From: Enterococcus hulanensis
GTDB taxonomy: Bacteria > Bacillota > Bacilli > Lactobacillales > Enterococcaceae
DNA: 64,000 nt
Reading direction: 5' to 3'
NCBI RefSeq assembly: GCF_005405485.1
Contig: NZ_BJED01000014.1
Location: forward strand, 3,392-67,391
Shown: positions 44,507 through 54,361 of the stretch, piece by piece
Layout: every line of letters starts with the position of its first letter
How positions within the stretch are numbered: the first letter of the stretch is position 1
Position numbers and translations under genes: made by a program
Notes under the pieces: model-generated
What the model was told of the DNA's origin: nothing
What the model saw: the letters and a program-made list of their open reading frames with translations, nothing else
Databases searched by the model: none

Positions 44507-46888
44507 TTAATCCGCTTCTTCTATGCCCAATTCAGCATTGCTTAACTGTGACTGAGCAATTTCTTGATAGACCGCTGATGATGCCATCAATTCTTCATGA
44601 CGTCCTTGAGCAACGACACGGCCTTCATCTAAGACGATGATGTTATCCGCATGCAGGATCGTTGATATTTTTTGCGCCACGATGATTTGAGTCGCATCCT
44701 TGATGTTTTCAGCCAATGCTTTACGCAAGGCTACATCGGTTTTGTTATCAAGGGCTGAGAATGAGTCATCAAAGATCAAAATCTTAGGATTCTTCGCTAA
44801 TGCTCGAGCGATTGATAAACGTTGCTTTTGTCCACCAGAAACATTGGTACCGCCTTGAGAAATCGCACGATCAAAGCCCTGTTCATTCGAATTGATGAAT
44901 TCAGTTGCCTGTGCGATCTCAGCAGCTTTTTTCATTTGCTCATCTGAGATATCCCCATCGCCAAATTTAATATTTGAAGCAATATCACCAGAGAACAGTA
45001 CCCCTTTTTGCGGTACAAAGCCCATGATCTCATGCAGCTTATGCATACTCATCTCACGAATATCGATCCCATCGATCGTGATTCTTCCGCCGGTCACATC
45101 AAATAGACGCGGAATTAAATTGACGATCGTAGACTTCCCTGAACCTGTCGAACCGATCAAGGCTGTAGTTTCACCCGGCTTGGCTACAAAATTAATATGA
45201 TGCAGCACATCGGCATCGGCATCGCCATAACGGAATTGAACACCTTCAAATTTCACTTCGCCTTTAAAGTCGTGGTCGTCTTTTGGCTGTTCTGGATCTT
45301 TAATGGTTGGTTCTGTGTTCAGCACTTCATCCACACGACCAGCAGCCACATTTGAACGCGGCAAGATGATCGATACCATTGACAGCATCATGAAGGCCAT
45401 AACGATTTGCATCGTGTATGTGATAAACGCCATCATGTCTCCGACTTGCAACTGACCGCTATCCATATTATGTCCGCCGACCCAAACGATCAAGACAGAG
45501 ATACCGTTCATTAATAGCATCATGATCGGCATCATTAATGACATCGCCCGGTTAACAAACATTTGTGTTTTCATCAAGTTCGTATTAGCCACATCAAAAC
45601 GTTCTTCTTCATATTTTTCACGAGAGAACGCACGAATAACTGGCAGACCGGTAATGATCTCACGAGAAACCAAGTTGACCCGGTCAACTAATGTTTGCAG
45701 AGCCTTGAATTTAGGCATCGTTGTCAGCAGCAGAGTCACCACTAGGACTAAAACACCTGCTACAGCTACGCCGACGATCCAGCCCATGCCTGTACCTGTT
45801 TTATACACGCGATAAACGCCGCCGATACCTAAGATTGGTGCGTATAAAACGATCCGCATGATCATTACGATCCCCATTTGGATTTGTTGGATATCATTGG
45901 TATTTCGAGTGATCAATGAAGCTGGCGAGAATTTCTCCATTTCATTGTTTGAAAATTCCAAGGTCCGTTCATATTGACCAACCCGCAGGTTTTTACCCAC
46001 GGTTGCGGCAACTAATGCAGCGATCAAACCAACGATGATTGCAGCAACTGCTGATACCAAAGTCAGACCGAGCATTTTAGCACCCGTTTTGATCATGTAG
46101 TCTGTTTGAATTTTCCCGGTATTGACATCTAAGGCTTTGTATTCCGCTAAGGTCAATTGGATACCCACTGTTTTCAATGAGTCTTCACCCATATCGCCTA
46201 AGCTTTCCTTCGTTGCTTTTCGAGCAGCGTCCACTTTTGCGGGCATGGCGTCATTTTTTGCTTTGAGCTCATCTCCAAGCTTCTGCGCTTCCGCACCTTT
46301 GGCTTGAGCTTCCGCCGCTAGGCTTTGAGCTTCTGCACCTTTAGCGGCCGCAGTCGCAGCATCCGTTGCAGCAGCAGCTTCTTGTCCGGCAGCTTGCGCT
46401 TGTTCGCCCAGTTCTTTGGCTTCTTGTCCCAATGCTTGTGCTTTAGCTGCGTCTTTTGAGATCGCTGTATAGTCATTGATGACTTCTTTGGCTTCTTTTG
46501 CATTGCTGGAATCCTTTGATCGAGTAGACGCGATCATCATCATTGGCAGATTAAAGATTTTAGCTAACTTATCTTTTGTCATGCCATCTTGAAGATCTAA
46601 CTTATAAATTTCAACTTTCTTACCGTCAACGGTTTGAGTTGCTTCCTTATAATTATCTTTGATCGTCTGCTTCTCTTTTTCAGTCATGAAAATCTCGATT
46701 CCCTGAAGCGTTGATTTTCTGATTTTATCTGGAGTCGACTGTTCAAGCCCTCCTTGTTGAATACCAACATCGACGATATCCGATGTCAAACTTGGCAAAC
46801 TAAGATCACTAGATGCTTGTACGATTAAAAGTAAAAATACGGCGATGATCGCATACCAGTATTTACCAAGATATTTAAAAATCTTCAC
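44507..46888 (-). CDS. ABC exporter half-transporter with degenerate ATPase and long coiled-coil insert (EfrC/LmrC-like)
   Basis: 793 aa, ~200 longer than usual. The extra part (~60–250, between helices 1 and 2) is extracellular and very rich in Ala, Glu, Gln, and Lys (KDAAKAQALGQEAKELGEQ region), so a helical coiled coil. The ATPase has Walker A GSTGSGKST and signature NVSGGQKQRL, but Walker B reads ILIFDDSFSALD, with Asp in place of the catalytic Glu, and the H-loop His is replaced (VAQKIST). These are the marks of the non-hydrolysing half of a heterodimer. Overlaps the marR end by 1 bp. Confidence 0.92.
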   Translation of the reverse strand: MKIFKYLGKYWYAIIAVFLLLIVQASSDLSLPSLTSDIVDVGIQQGGLEQSTPDKIRKSTLQGIEIFMTEKEKQTIKDNYKEATQTVDGKKVEIYKLDLQDGMTKDKLAKIFNLPMMMIASTRSKDSSNAKEAKEVINDYTAISKDAAKAQALGQEAKELGEQAQAAGQEAAAATDAATAAAKGAEAQSLAAEAQAKGAEAQKLGDELKAKNDAMPAKVDAARKATKESLGDMGEDSLKTVGIQLTLAEYKALDVNTGKIQTDYMIKTGAKMLGLTLVSAVAAIIVGLIAALVAATVGKNLRVGQYERTLEFSNNEMEKFSPASLITRNTNDIQQIQMGIVMIMRIVLYAPILGIGGVYRVYKTGTGMGWIVGVAVAGVLVLVVTLLLTTMPKFKALQTLVDRVNLVSREIITGLPVIRAFSREKYEEERFDVANTNLMKTQMFVNRAMSLMMPIMMLLMNGISVLIVWVGGHNMDSGQLQVGDMMAFITYTMQIVMAFMMLSMVSIILPRSNVAAGRVDEVLNTEPTIKDPEQPKDDHDFKGEVKFEGVQFRYGDADADVLHHINFVAKPGETTALIGSTGSGKSTIVNLIPRLFDVTGGRITIDGIDIREMSMHKLHEIMGFVPQKGVLFSGDIASNIKFGDGDISDEQMKKAAEIAQATEFINSNEQGFDRAISQGGTNVSGGQKQRLSIARALAKNPKILIFDDSFSALDNKTDVALRKALAENIKDATQIIVAQKISTILHADNIIVLDEGRVVAQGRHEELMASSAVYQEIAQSQLSNAELGIEEAD

Positions 46889-47334
46889 TATTGATCACCT
46901 TCCCCTTCCGTGGATAATTTTTGAGAGTAGTTGACAAACTTGGTAGTTAATTCGAGATATTTGTTAGTATCTTCTTCTCCCATAAGTTCAAACACTCGAA
47001 TAATTTTATTTCGCATCTCCTGCTTTTCAGCTTTGGCTACTTTTTTCCCGCATTCCGTTAAACTGACATTAATTCGACGTCGATCATCAGGATCCATTGT
47101 TCGACTAATTAATCCGCGCTTCTCCAAATTTCCCAGCACGGCAGCAATTCGAGCAGTTGACAGATTAAGCGTATCAGCTAATTGTTTCGGGTTCGTAGGT
47201 TCGCCTAATCGATCAAGTACTTTGATAACGATATTGGCACCTTTGCTGCTTTTTTCGATCTTACTGAATGCGCCGTGGCGATTTTTGACCATCAGCTGCA
47301 TCAGCTCACGTTCAGCATCTTCTGCGAATGTCAT
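46888..47334 (-). CDS. MarR-family regulator
   Basis: 148 aa from ATG 47334, preceded by GGAGGAGGAG. A winged HTH at ~55–105 (NPKQLADTLNLSTARIAAVLGNLEKRGLISRTMDPDDRRRINV) with the DDRR wing typical of MarR. It is the first gene of the efflux operon and should repress it until a drug-like ligand binds. Confidence 0.93.
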   Translation of the reverse strand: MTFAEDAERELMQLMVKNRHGAFSKIEKSSKGANIVIKVLDRLGEPTNPKQLADTLNLSTARIAAVLGNLEKRGLISRTMDPDDRRRINVSLTECGKKVAKAEKQEMRNKIIRVFELMGEEDTNKYLELTTKFVNYSQKLSTEGEGDQ

Positions 47335-47375
47335 CAAACTCCTCCTCCTTCTTTTCGAAAAATAATTTCTCTTTC

Positions 47376-47404
47376 ATTAATACCTAATAGTGTTAGTAAT
47401 TAAT
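47376..47404. promoter_or_regulatory. Candidate MarR operator
   Basis: An imperfect dyad ATTAAT…ATTAAT spans CTAATAGTGTTAG. CTAATAG recurs 43 bp further upstream at 47422–47428, still in the marR promoter region. Confidence 0.5.
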
Positions 47405-47521
47405 GCTGTTTGATATTACATCTAATAGGAATTAAAATCAACCTTTTTTGCTCAAAAAAAGAATGAATACGTTTTAATATTTATAGTCTTTGACTTTTTT
47501 TAAAAAAGACACTGACTCCTC

Positions 47522-47553
47522 AAAAAAGAAGCGCACCTGAACAACGGTACGCT
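47522..47553 (-). terminator. Terminator of kimA
   Basis: Minus-strand stem AGCGTACC / GGTGCGCT followed by TCTTTTTT. Confidence 0.7.
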
Positions 47554-47570
47554 CCTGTTAAAAAAACATG

Positions 47571-49403
47571 CTATTTCTTCAAATGGTAGTTGTAAGTACT
47601 AATGATGATATCATCGCGATAAGACAATCGGAAGCGTAATCGCAGCGCCGTTTGGTTGTGCAATGACCGTTTCCACGTTCTGTTAGGAACAAATTCCGGA
47701 ATCAAAACAGTCGTAGTATAGTTGTGCTGTTTGGCGTTTTTACTTACACGGTCAACATAACGGCTGACCGGGTTGACGATTGAACGATAAGGTGAGCGAA
47801 CGACTGAGAAGCGGACATCTGGGAATTTTTCACGGAATTCACGCCGGATCTCCCGTTCCTTCTCTTCGTTTTCCTCCAAGGAAACATGCATCGCAATCAC
47901 ATAATCGCCAATCGAACGAGCATAATTGATTGCCCCAATATTGACTTGCGTCACATTGCCGACTAGTACGATCACGGTGTTTCCGTCGTAATCATGCAAT
48001 TCTACATCATCCGCCAAACGAAGCTGCTCTGCCACGTTCTTATAATGAGTATGGACTTTATAAAAAGCATAAATCAAAATCGGCATAATAATGAAAAATG
48101 GCCAAATGTCTGGCAGACGATAAATAAACAGAATCAGAACGATCGCAAATGAGATCAACGCACCAATGATATTGGCAATAGATTTTCTGATCCAATGCTG
48201 TCCTTCTTTACGCCATTTCAAAACCATCCCTGTTTGCGACAAGGTAAATGGAATGAACACACCGACTGAATACAAGGGAATCAAACGTTCCGTCGAACCT
48301 TGGAAGATCAAAAGCAAAACGATTGAGCCTAAAGCCAATGTGATGATGCCGTTAGAGTAGCCTAAACGGTCTCCACGGTCTTGATAACGATGGGGCAGGA
48401 ATTTATCCTTAGCCAAGTTATAAGCCAAGACAGGAAAGGCTGAGAAGCCTGTGTTCGCCGCTACCGCTAAAATCAAAGCTGTTACGAATTGTAAAAGGTA
48501 ATACATGATGCCTTTGCCAAAGACGGCTTCACCAACTTGTGACAAAACAGTGACTTCAGCCGTTGGAACAATCCCGAACCAATAGTTCAAGAAGGTGATC
48601 CCTGTAAAGAAGAACCCAAGAATCAAGCCCATCATCGCTAATGTTCCCGCCGCATTTTTAGCGCGCGGCTTTTTAAAGAAAGGCACGGCATTACTAATAG
48701 CTTCCACCCCGGTCAACGAAGAGGAACCAGATGAGAATGCTCGCAGCAACAGTGCGATAGAAATTCCCGGTACCACAGCCCCGACTTGCGCTGTCGCATG
48801 CACAGGTGCCGCACCAGAAATGATTTTCACTAAGCCGACAATAATCAAGATCGTAATGACCGCGATAAAGCTGTAAACCGGCACCATCAATAACCCAGCA
48901 CTTTCACGCAGTCCGCGTAAGTTCATCAGCATCAATAATAAAACAATAATAACGGAAATCAGGACGCGATGATGATACAAAGCAGGGACCGCAGAAGCGA
49001 TGGCCTCCGCACCGGCCGATACAGATACGGCAACGGTCAGCATGTAATCCACTAAAAGCGAGCCTCCAGCGATCAAGCCGGCGTTCTTCCCTAAGTTCTC
49101 ACTGCTGACGACATACGCGCCGCCGCCATGAGGATAGGCATGAATAATTTGACGATAAGATAAAATCAATGAAGTCAATAAAACCAATACCACAAATGCG
49201 ATCGGTAATGAATACCAAATCGCCGCTGCGGATAAGGTAACCAGAACAACGACGATCTGTTCTGTCCCATACGCAACAGAGGATAACGCATCTGAGGACA
49301 GCATCGCCAAAGCCGCAAAGCGCGACAGATTTTGATCATCATTTTCAGACGACTTCAGTGGCCGGCCAACCAGCAAGCGTTTAAGATAATCCACTAGACT
49401 CAC
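47571..49403 (-). CDS. kimA: KimA-type high-affinity potassium importer (APC/KUP superfamily)
   Basis: 610 aa with 12 hydrophobic helices (to ~460) and a cytosolic C-terminal domain of ~150 residues (VELHDYDGNTVIVLVGNV…). The sequence follows B. subtilis KimA closely: KALAMLSSDALSS-like AALAMLSSDALSSVAYGTEQI, SYRQIIHAYPHGGGAYVVS, FSSGSSSLTGVEAISNAVP, and HNQTALRLRFRL near the end. KimA takes up K+ by proton symport and is inhibited by c-di-AMP. The leader is only ~245 bp to the next gene and shows no ydaO-type riboswitch. An amino-acid permease label is the likely automated annotation. Confidence 0.88.
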   Translation of the reverse strand: MSLVDYLKRLLVGRPLKSSENDDQNLSRFAALAMLSSDALSSVAYGTEQIVVVLVTLSAAAIWYSLPIAFVVLVLLTSLILSYRQIIHAYPHGGGAYVVSSENLGKNAGLIAGGSLLVDYMLTVAVSVSAGAEAIASAVPALYHHRVLISVIIVLLLMLMNLRGLRESAGLLMVPVYSFIAVITILIIVGLVKIISGAAPVHATAQVGAVVPGISIALLLRAFSSGSSSLTGVEAISNAVPFFKKPRAKNAAGTLAMMGLILGFFFTGITFLNYWFGIVPTAEVTVLSQVGEAVFGKGIMYYLLQFVTALILAVAANTGFSAFPVLAYNLAKDKFLPHRYQDRGDRLGYSNGIITLALGSIVLLLIFQGSTERLIPLYSVGVFIPFTLSQTGMVLKWRKEGQHWIRKSIANIIGALISFAIVLILFIYRLPDIWPFFIIMPILIYAFYKVHTHYKNVAEQLRLADDVELHDYDGNTVIVLVGNVTQVNIGAINYARSIGDYVIAMHVSLEENEEKEREIRREFREKFPDVRFSVVRSPYRSIVNPVSRYVDRVSKNAKQHNYTTTVLIPEFVPNRTWKRSLHNQTALRLRFRLSYRDDIIISTYNYHLKK

Positions 49404-49549
49404 TCCTTTTCATTTTAGAGGAATTAACCTCTTTGTCTTTCTTAATAAACAGCTTTTAAAAAAGACAAACAAGCGAAATATTACTCGCACTCAAACTAAA
49501 TGTCAATGATTTTTTCAACGATTTTTCGTAACCTAAGTAAAACACGAAA

Positions 49550-49588
49550 GCAGGCAAAACAACAGCAATACGCTGTCATCTTGCCTGC
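49550..49588. terminator. Terminator of the YhgE gene
   Basis: GCAGGCAA–…–TTGCCTGC with an inner ACAGC/GCTGT stem, between yhgE and kimA. Confidence 0.65.
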
Positions 49589-49649
49589 CTCATTTGCGAG
49601 TTCTACTTTTGTAATTTTACGAAAATCCATACTAAAATTATAAGCTAGC

Positions 49650-52394
49650 TTAATGGAATATTTTACTTTCATGAGCCACTTTTGTAAGCTTCGTCAAATG
49701 CGGCTGCAGAAGCGGATATGCCCAAGTTCCTAAGATACCAAATACAATGAACAGTCCGATCATAATAATGATATCGCCGGTCGCGTTAGGCCAGTAGATC
49801 CCGCCGGCACTTTCACGCAGCAAGTTGACCGCGTGGGTAAATGGCAGCCACGGATTCACGGCTTGGAAGAACTTGCCCGATACTTGGATCGGATAGTTCC
49901 CGCCACCACCAGAAATGGAAAGCACCAGAATAATAATCGCGATTCCTTTCCCGACAGTTCCAAAGAGCGCCACAAGCGTATAAACAATCATCATGAAGGC
50001 TAATGCCACTAAGACAGCAAACAATACGCTGTACACTGGATTCTTCACATAAACACCCAACAAGAACATGTTTCCGAGTGTTACGATCAGGGCTTGTCCG
50101 ACACTTACAACTAAGTACGTCAGCATCCGCGCGCCAAATTGTTCACGTTTTGTGTATTTGCCGCGATCTTTCTTATCCAAGAAAAATTCCGTTGTCGTCA
50201 CACTTGAGAAGAGTACCGCACCTACCCACAAACACAAGGCTGTGTAAAAAGGCGTACTAGCCGAACCATTATTCGCGATTGGATACATCGTATTGGTTTG
50301 CAGTTCTACCGGAGTGGTGAAGAAGTCACTTTCCTTTTGTGCATCCAATTTCAATAATTTCAATACTTGACCGAAGTCGATTGTCTTATCCCCTTGCTGA
50401 ATTGCGTTCGCCGCTTTTTGAATACCTGCCCGCAAGGTTGGATAATCGTTTTGAATCAAATCCGTCGCAAGATTCAAGGCTTGCTCAACCTCCGGCATTT
50501 TATCATTCGCTACTTTCAAGCCGCCGGTCAAATCTTTTTTCACACCTGGCCAATCATTTTGCATGAAGTCCGCAGCCAAGCCTAATTTTTGCTCAACTAC
50601 CGGCAGCTCATTATTGTACAGATCTGCGCCAGTGTTGATGCCGTTGACAATCTCGTTCATATGTCCATTTAATAGTACATTTGCATCATGGACTTCTTGT
50701 CCGATCGCCGGCATTTGTTTTTGGTATTTTTCTAAGAAGGTAATCGCATTGCTGACGGTTCCTTCAGTTGAATTCAATAATGAAGCAAAATCAATTTGCT
50801 GCGCTTGGTTCAAGACACCTTGCGCGGTAGTGATCGTGTTGATTAATTTATCAAGGATCGTGCTGACAGTTTGACCTATTTGCTGCGGATCAATACTTCC
50901 AACTAAATCAGCAACATGCTTAGCTGCTGTTTGAACTTGTTGTAAGAAAGTTCTCGCTTGATCAATATTGCCGCTTTGGATAGCATTATTTAAATCACCC
51001 AATCGACCATTCAGATCGTCTAATGCTTGTTTAGCACTTGCAAGCATTGTTAAAATATTGGCAAGTTTTTGACTAGCGTCAGCATCACCATTTTTATCAG
51101 CTAAATCTTTCATGCTTTGAATCAAATTAGAGACCGAATCAATAGCGGCTTGCTGATCTTTATTTCCTTGAATAAAACTATTGATTAATTTCCCTAAATT
51201 ATCTTTTTCTTCTTGACTTAATTGATTATCTTCCAGAGCGGTTTGCAAAGATGCCGCTAAAGAATCGGTCGTATTCGCAACCTCTCCTATCGATTGCAGC
51301 GTAATTTGAACGCTATTTGAAATACTTGGTACGGCTGATTTTAATTGCTCCGCACCATTTTTAGTGGTCGCCGCAAAATCATCTGCCTGATTGCCCAGCT
51401 TTTGAATATCCGGCAAGATCGTTTGGACTTGATGAATGATGTTCAAGCCTTGTTTGGCTTCGTTGATGCCGTCGTTCATCGTCTTTTCGATTTGAGCAAA
51501 GTCGCTATCGACTTGGGCGATTTGATTACCGGCCTGTTGAATTTCGGGAATTTTTTGTTGTAAGGTCAAAATCACACTGGCTTGCTGTTTGATTTCCGGC
51601 ATTTTCTGATTCAAGGTGATCAGTTTTTGCCCCATTTCATCGACTTGCGGCAAGTAGGCTTGGATTTCATTGGCCTTGGCTAATTTTTCTTTCAGCTCAG
51701 GCAGTTTGCCGTGAACCTCTACGACCTCCTGTGTGTACTTATCGATCTCTCCTAAATTATCATTCGTCGTCAAAATCAAATCTTTGACTTTATTGATGCT
51801 GACTAAGTTCTCGTCAATGTTATAGCCAATCTCGTTAAAAACTTTCAGCAATGTTGAGCTGGCAGTTTTAATAAATTCTTGGCTGATCTCCTGCTGGATC
51901 GATCCGGCACCTTTATCAGTGATTTTTGGTGCGATCGCGTTGATCTTTTGATTCAAATAATACTCGATCTTTGGTTTTTGGATATCTCCGGATGTGAAAC
52001 TCAATAAGTCCTTAGAGAATTCTTTGGGTAAATAGATACCCGCATAATACTTTCCGGACTTTACGCCTTCGACGACTTGTTCTTTTGAATCGACAAAGCG
52101 CCAGCCTAATTGCTTATTCTTGTGGAGGTTTTTGATTACTTCATTTCCGATCTCGACATCCTTGTCTTGAAACTTCGCGCCGGTATCGGCACTATAAACG
52201 GCGATCGGCAATTCGCCGGTATTTGAATATGGGTCCCATAAAGCCTTGATATTGAACCAAGCATAAAGCGATGGGATGATGACCAATGCGGCCATCAGAA
52301 AAATGGCGATCGGATTTTTGAAAATTCGACGCCAATCTAATTTGAATAGACTCCATGTGTGTTTAAGAGATTGAAAAACTTTCATTGATTTCAC
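49650..52394 (-). CDS. YhgE/Pip-family membrane protein
   Basis: 914 aa. One helix near the N-terminus (~28–48, [18 protein letters not shown]) and the signature [23 protein letters not shown]; a long extracytoplasmic part (~60–690) with heptad and ‘Q-x-L’ coiled-coil pattern; five to six helices at the end ([13 protein letters not shown] … [10 protein letters not shown]). The family includes the phage receptor Pip of Lactococcus and YhgE, and is related in topology to type VII-secretion EsaA. It stands alone with its own terminator. Confidence 0.92.
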   Translation of the reverse strand: MKSMKVFQSLKHTWSLFKLDWRRIFKNPIAIFLMAALVIIPSLYAWFNIKALWDPYSNTGELPIAVYSADTGAKFQDKDVEIGNEVIKNLHKNKQLGWRFVDSKEQVVEGVKSGKYYAGIYLPKEFSKDLLSFTSGDIQKPKIEYYLNQKINAIAPKITDKGAGSIQQEISQEFIKTASSTLLKVFNEIGYNIDENLVSINKVKDLILTTNDNLGEIDKYTQEVVEVHGKLPELKEKLAKANEIQAYLPQVDEMGQKLITLNQKMPEIKQQASVILTLQQKIPEIQQAGNQIAQVDSDFAQIEKTMNDGINEAKQGLNIIHQVQTILPDIQKLGNQADDFAATTKNGAEQLKSAVPSISNSVQITLQSIGEVANTTDSLAASLQTALEDNQLSQEEKDNLGKLINSFIQGNKDQQAAIDSVSNLIQSMKDLADKNGDADASQKLANILTMLASAKQALDDLNGRLGDLNNAIQSGNIDQARTFLQQVQTAAKHVADLVGSIDPQQIGQTVSTILDKLINTITTAQGVLNQAQQIDFASLLNSTEGTVSNAITFLEKYQKQMPAIGQEVHDANVLLNGHMNEIVNGINTGADLYNNELPVVEQKLGLAADFMQNDWPGVKKDLTGGLKVANDKMPEVEQALNLATDLIQNDYPTLRAGIQKAANAIQQGDKTIDFGQVLKLLKLDAQKESDFFTTPVELQTNTMYPIANNGSASTPFYTALCLWVGAVLFSSVTTTEFFLDKKDRGKYTKREQFGARMLTYLVVSVGQALIVTLGNMFLLGVYVKNPVYSVLFAVLVALAFMMIVYTLVALFGTVGKGIAIIILVLSISGGGGNYPIQVSGKFFQAVNPWLPFTHAVNLLRESAGGIYWPNATGDIIIMIGLFIVFGILGTWAYPLLQPHLTKLTKVAHESKIFH

Positions 52395-52539
52395 CTACTA
52401 TTTTTTCTCGCTGAACTAATGTAGCACGGAATTTCGGCTAATTTCAATTCTCGTGAGCAGCTGAAATCACCTTTTTTGACATTCCTAACGATTTGTCACA
52501 ATTGTATCCCTTTTCACCTATGAAATACTAAAGAAATGC

Positions 52540-52857
52540 TTAAAGACTAAGGTTCTTTATCCTTATAAAGCGATCTAAAAGTTGATCTGTCAGCGCCTCA
52601 AGCTTGTCTAAATCATTTTCTTCCGATAAGTTCAAAATGGGTGTTTCTTCCCAATCTCGCAAACGAATCGGCCGCACAAGATTTCCTTCCTGATGCAGCG
52701 TCACTTCTGGATGAGGATTTTTATCGCCGCAGGGTCCCGCGACTAAATAAGCAAATTGATAGCCGTCGTCAACTTCCCGTATACGATAATACCCATCCGA
52801 CAAGGTCTCTGTTCCGTCAAAATTTGCTTTTATTAATTGCCATTTTTGTTGATTCAT
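52540..52857 (-). CDS. Small hypothetical protein
   Basis: 105 aa, soluble and acidic, with no motif I recognise (MNQQKWQLIKANFDGTETL, then AYLVAGPCGDKNPHPEVTL). It starts 1 bp after the end of the quinone-oxidoreductase-like gene, so is co-transcribed with it and the GNAT gene. Confidence 0.7.
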   Translation of the reverse strand: MNQQKWQLIKANFDGTETLSDGYYRIREVDDGYQFAYLVAGPCGDKNPHPEVTLHQEGNLVRPIRLRDWEETPILNLSEENDLDKLEALTDQLLDRFIRIKNLSL

Positions 52858-52858
52858 T

Positions 52859-53791
52859 TTATCCCACCTTCTTGATAATGATTTTTCCTGCTGATGGATG
52901 ACCTTCTAATTTTTCATGACCGACAATCACACTTGCTAAAGTAAAAGGCAATACTTCGGCGATCGTCAGCTGAAGCTTGTCTGTCAACTTGGTCAAAGCA
53001 GTTAGAGCCTCAAAATCAGAGTAATCTTTAGATGGACCGAAGGATAGATAATTTCCTGTCTTCTTTTGATCACTTGGCAGATCATTCAAGGCAACGAAAT
53101 TACCGCCCGCTTTCATAATCTGCATCCCCGCTTCGCCAGCACGCCCGCCCTTCGTCGCGTCGATCACTGTATCGGCCTGATCAGCAAAAAATGATCCTGC
53201 ATCCTCTACATCATAGGCCGCAAACTGATCGGCTCCTAGCTGCCGGACCAACTCCTTGTTTCGCTTAGAAGCCGAAGCTAAGACCGTTTTTCCTTGCTCT
53301 TTTAAATATTGGACCAGCAATGAACCAACTGCTCCAGATGCACCTTGTACCATCACCGTTTCACCGATTTTGTCTCCTAATAAATGCGTCACTAAATTAT
53401 ACGCAGTTAACCACGGCGTGACTGCACCAGCAGCAGCTTCCCAAGTCATGGAGGCAGGTTTTTTCACTATTTTCTTGCCGGGAACCACGACTTCTTCACC
53501 ATAAGTCCCGCCAACTGCATGAAGGATCACTTCGTCGCCGACCTTTACATGAGTGATCTCACTGCCGACTTCGGTCACGATTCCTGCACCATCATTACCT
53601 AGCACATAAGGAAATTTTAGCGTCCGAAAATCACGCATCGCTCCTTGTCGCAAGGCAATATCATAAGGATTGATTGCAAAAGCCTTAAGCTCAACACGCA
53701 CATGAGTGTCATCAACAGGGCGAGGTTCCGCCTCGATTTCGATCAATACATCTTTCGCTGCTCCATAATCTTTTATCGCAAAACGTTTCAT
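52859..53791 (-). CDS. Zinc-less MDR oxidoreductase (quinone oxidoreductase-like)
   Basis: 310 aa. Nucleotide motif VQGASGAVGSLLVQYLKEQGK; ALRQGAMRDF and YVLGNDGAGIVTEVG at the front; no catalytic zinc Cys/His set. NADPH-dependent reduction of quinones or enals is likely. It starts 2 bp after the GNAT gene. Confidence 0.9.
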   Translation of the reverse strand: MKRFAIKDYGAAKDVLIEIEAEPRPVDDTHVRVELKAFAINPYDIALRQGAMRDFRTLKFPYVLGNDGAGIVTEVGSEITHVKVGDEVILHAVGGTYGEEVVVPGKKIVKKPASMTWEAAAGAVTPWLTAYNLVTHLLGDKIGETVMVQGASGAVGSLLVQYLKEQGKTVLASASKRNKELVRQLGADQFAAYDVEDAGSFFADQADTVIDATKGGRAGEAGMQIMKAGGNFVALNDLPSDQKKTGNYLSFGPSKDYSDFEALTALTKLTDKLQLTIAEVLPFTLASVIVGHEKLEGHPSAGKIIIKKVG

Positions 53792-53793
53792 CT

Positions 53794-54252
53794 TTATACT
53801 TCCTCTCTGATAAAAACCATTGGCTGAAATCGAATTCCTGAAACGGTCTCCTCTTCGCCATTTAACTGAAATCCTAATTTTTCATAAGCTGGTACGGCAT
53901 AAGGTGACGAATTGACGGTCATTCGTTCTGGCGACAACTCTGAAATCATCGCTTGATACATTCTCTTTGCGATTCCTTGACGATGATACGCTTCGTCAAC
54001 AAAAAGCAGTGCGATATGAGCAGGTAAACGGACAGCTAATATACCTACGATTTGCTGATCGTATTTTCCGCACCAAACCTGAACCTGATTAGCCGACATT
54101 TCTTTTTCCAGCTCTTCATCCAAATAGGTCAAAAAATGAGTTACACCTTCGTCAGAATAATCCGGTGCCTCAAAAGTCATGAAGACTTTTTTGATCAATT
54201 CTTTCGCTTCAGCTAATTCTGAAAAATCCAACTGTGAAATTTCAAGTGCCAT
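53794..54252 (-). CDS. GNAT-family N-acetyltransferase
   Basis: 152 aa. The acetyl-CoA loop RQGIAKRMYQA follows LLFVDEAYH, then SSPYAVPAYEKLGFQ at the end. Substrate unknown. First of a three-gene set with a quinone-oxidoreductase-like protein and a hypothetical. Confidence 0.9.
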   Translation of the reverse strand: MALEISQLDFSELAEAKELIKKVFMTFEAPDYSDEGVTHFLTYLDEELEKEMSANQVQVWCGKYDQQIVGILAVRLPAHIALLFVDEAYHRQGIAKRMYQAMISELSPERMTVNSSPYAVPAYEKLGFQLNGEEETVSGIRFQPMVFIREEV

Positions 54253-54315
54253 ACCACCGCTTCCTTTCCGAGTCCTTTCTTTTCATTGTAGCGATTATTT
54301 TGTGCTTGTTCCAAC

Positions 54316-54353
54316 AAAAAGGTGTGCCCCGCTTATGCAGGACACACCTTTTC
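54316..54353. terminator. Terminator of the second ABC exporter operon
   Basis: AAAAGGTGTGCC / GACACACCTTTT stem with A and T flanks, 9 bp from the ABC gene stop. Confidence 0.8.
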
Positions 54354-54361
54354 TTGAATTG

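Noticed and set aside
49404-49649. ydaO-type c-di-AMP riboswitch before kimA
   Set aside because: The conserved riboswitch blocks are not visible; the leader shows only a short hairpin.
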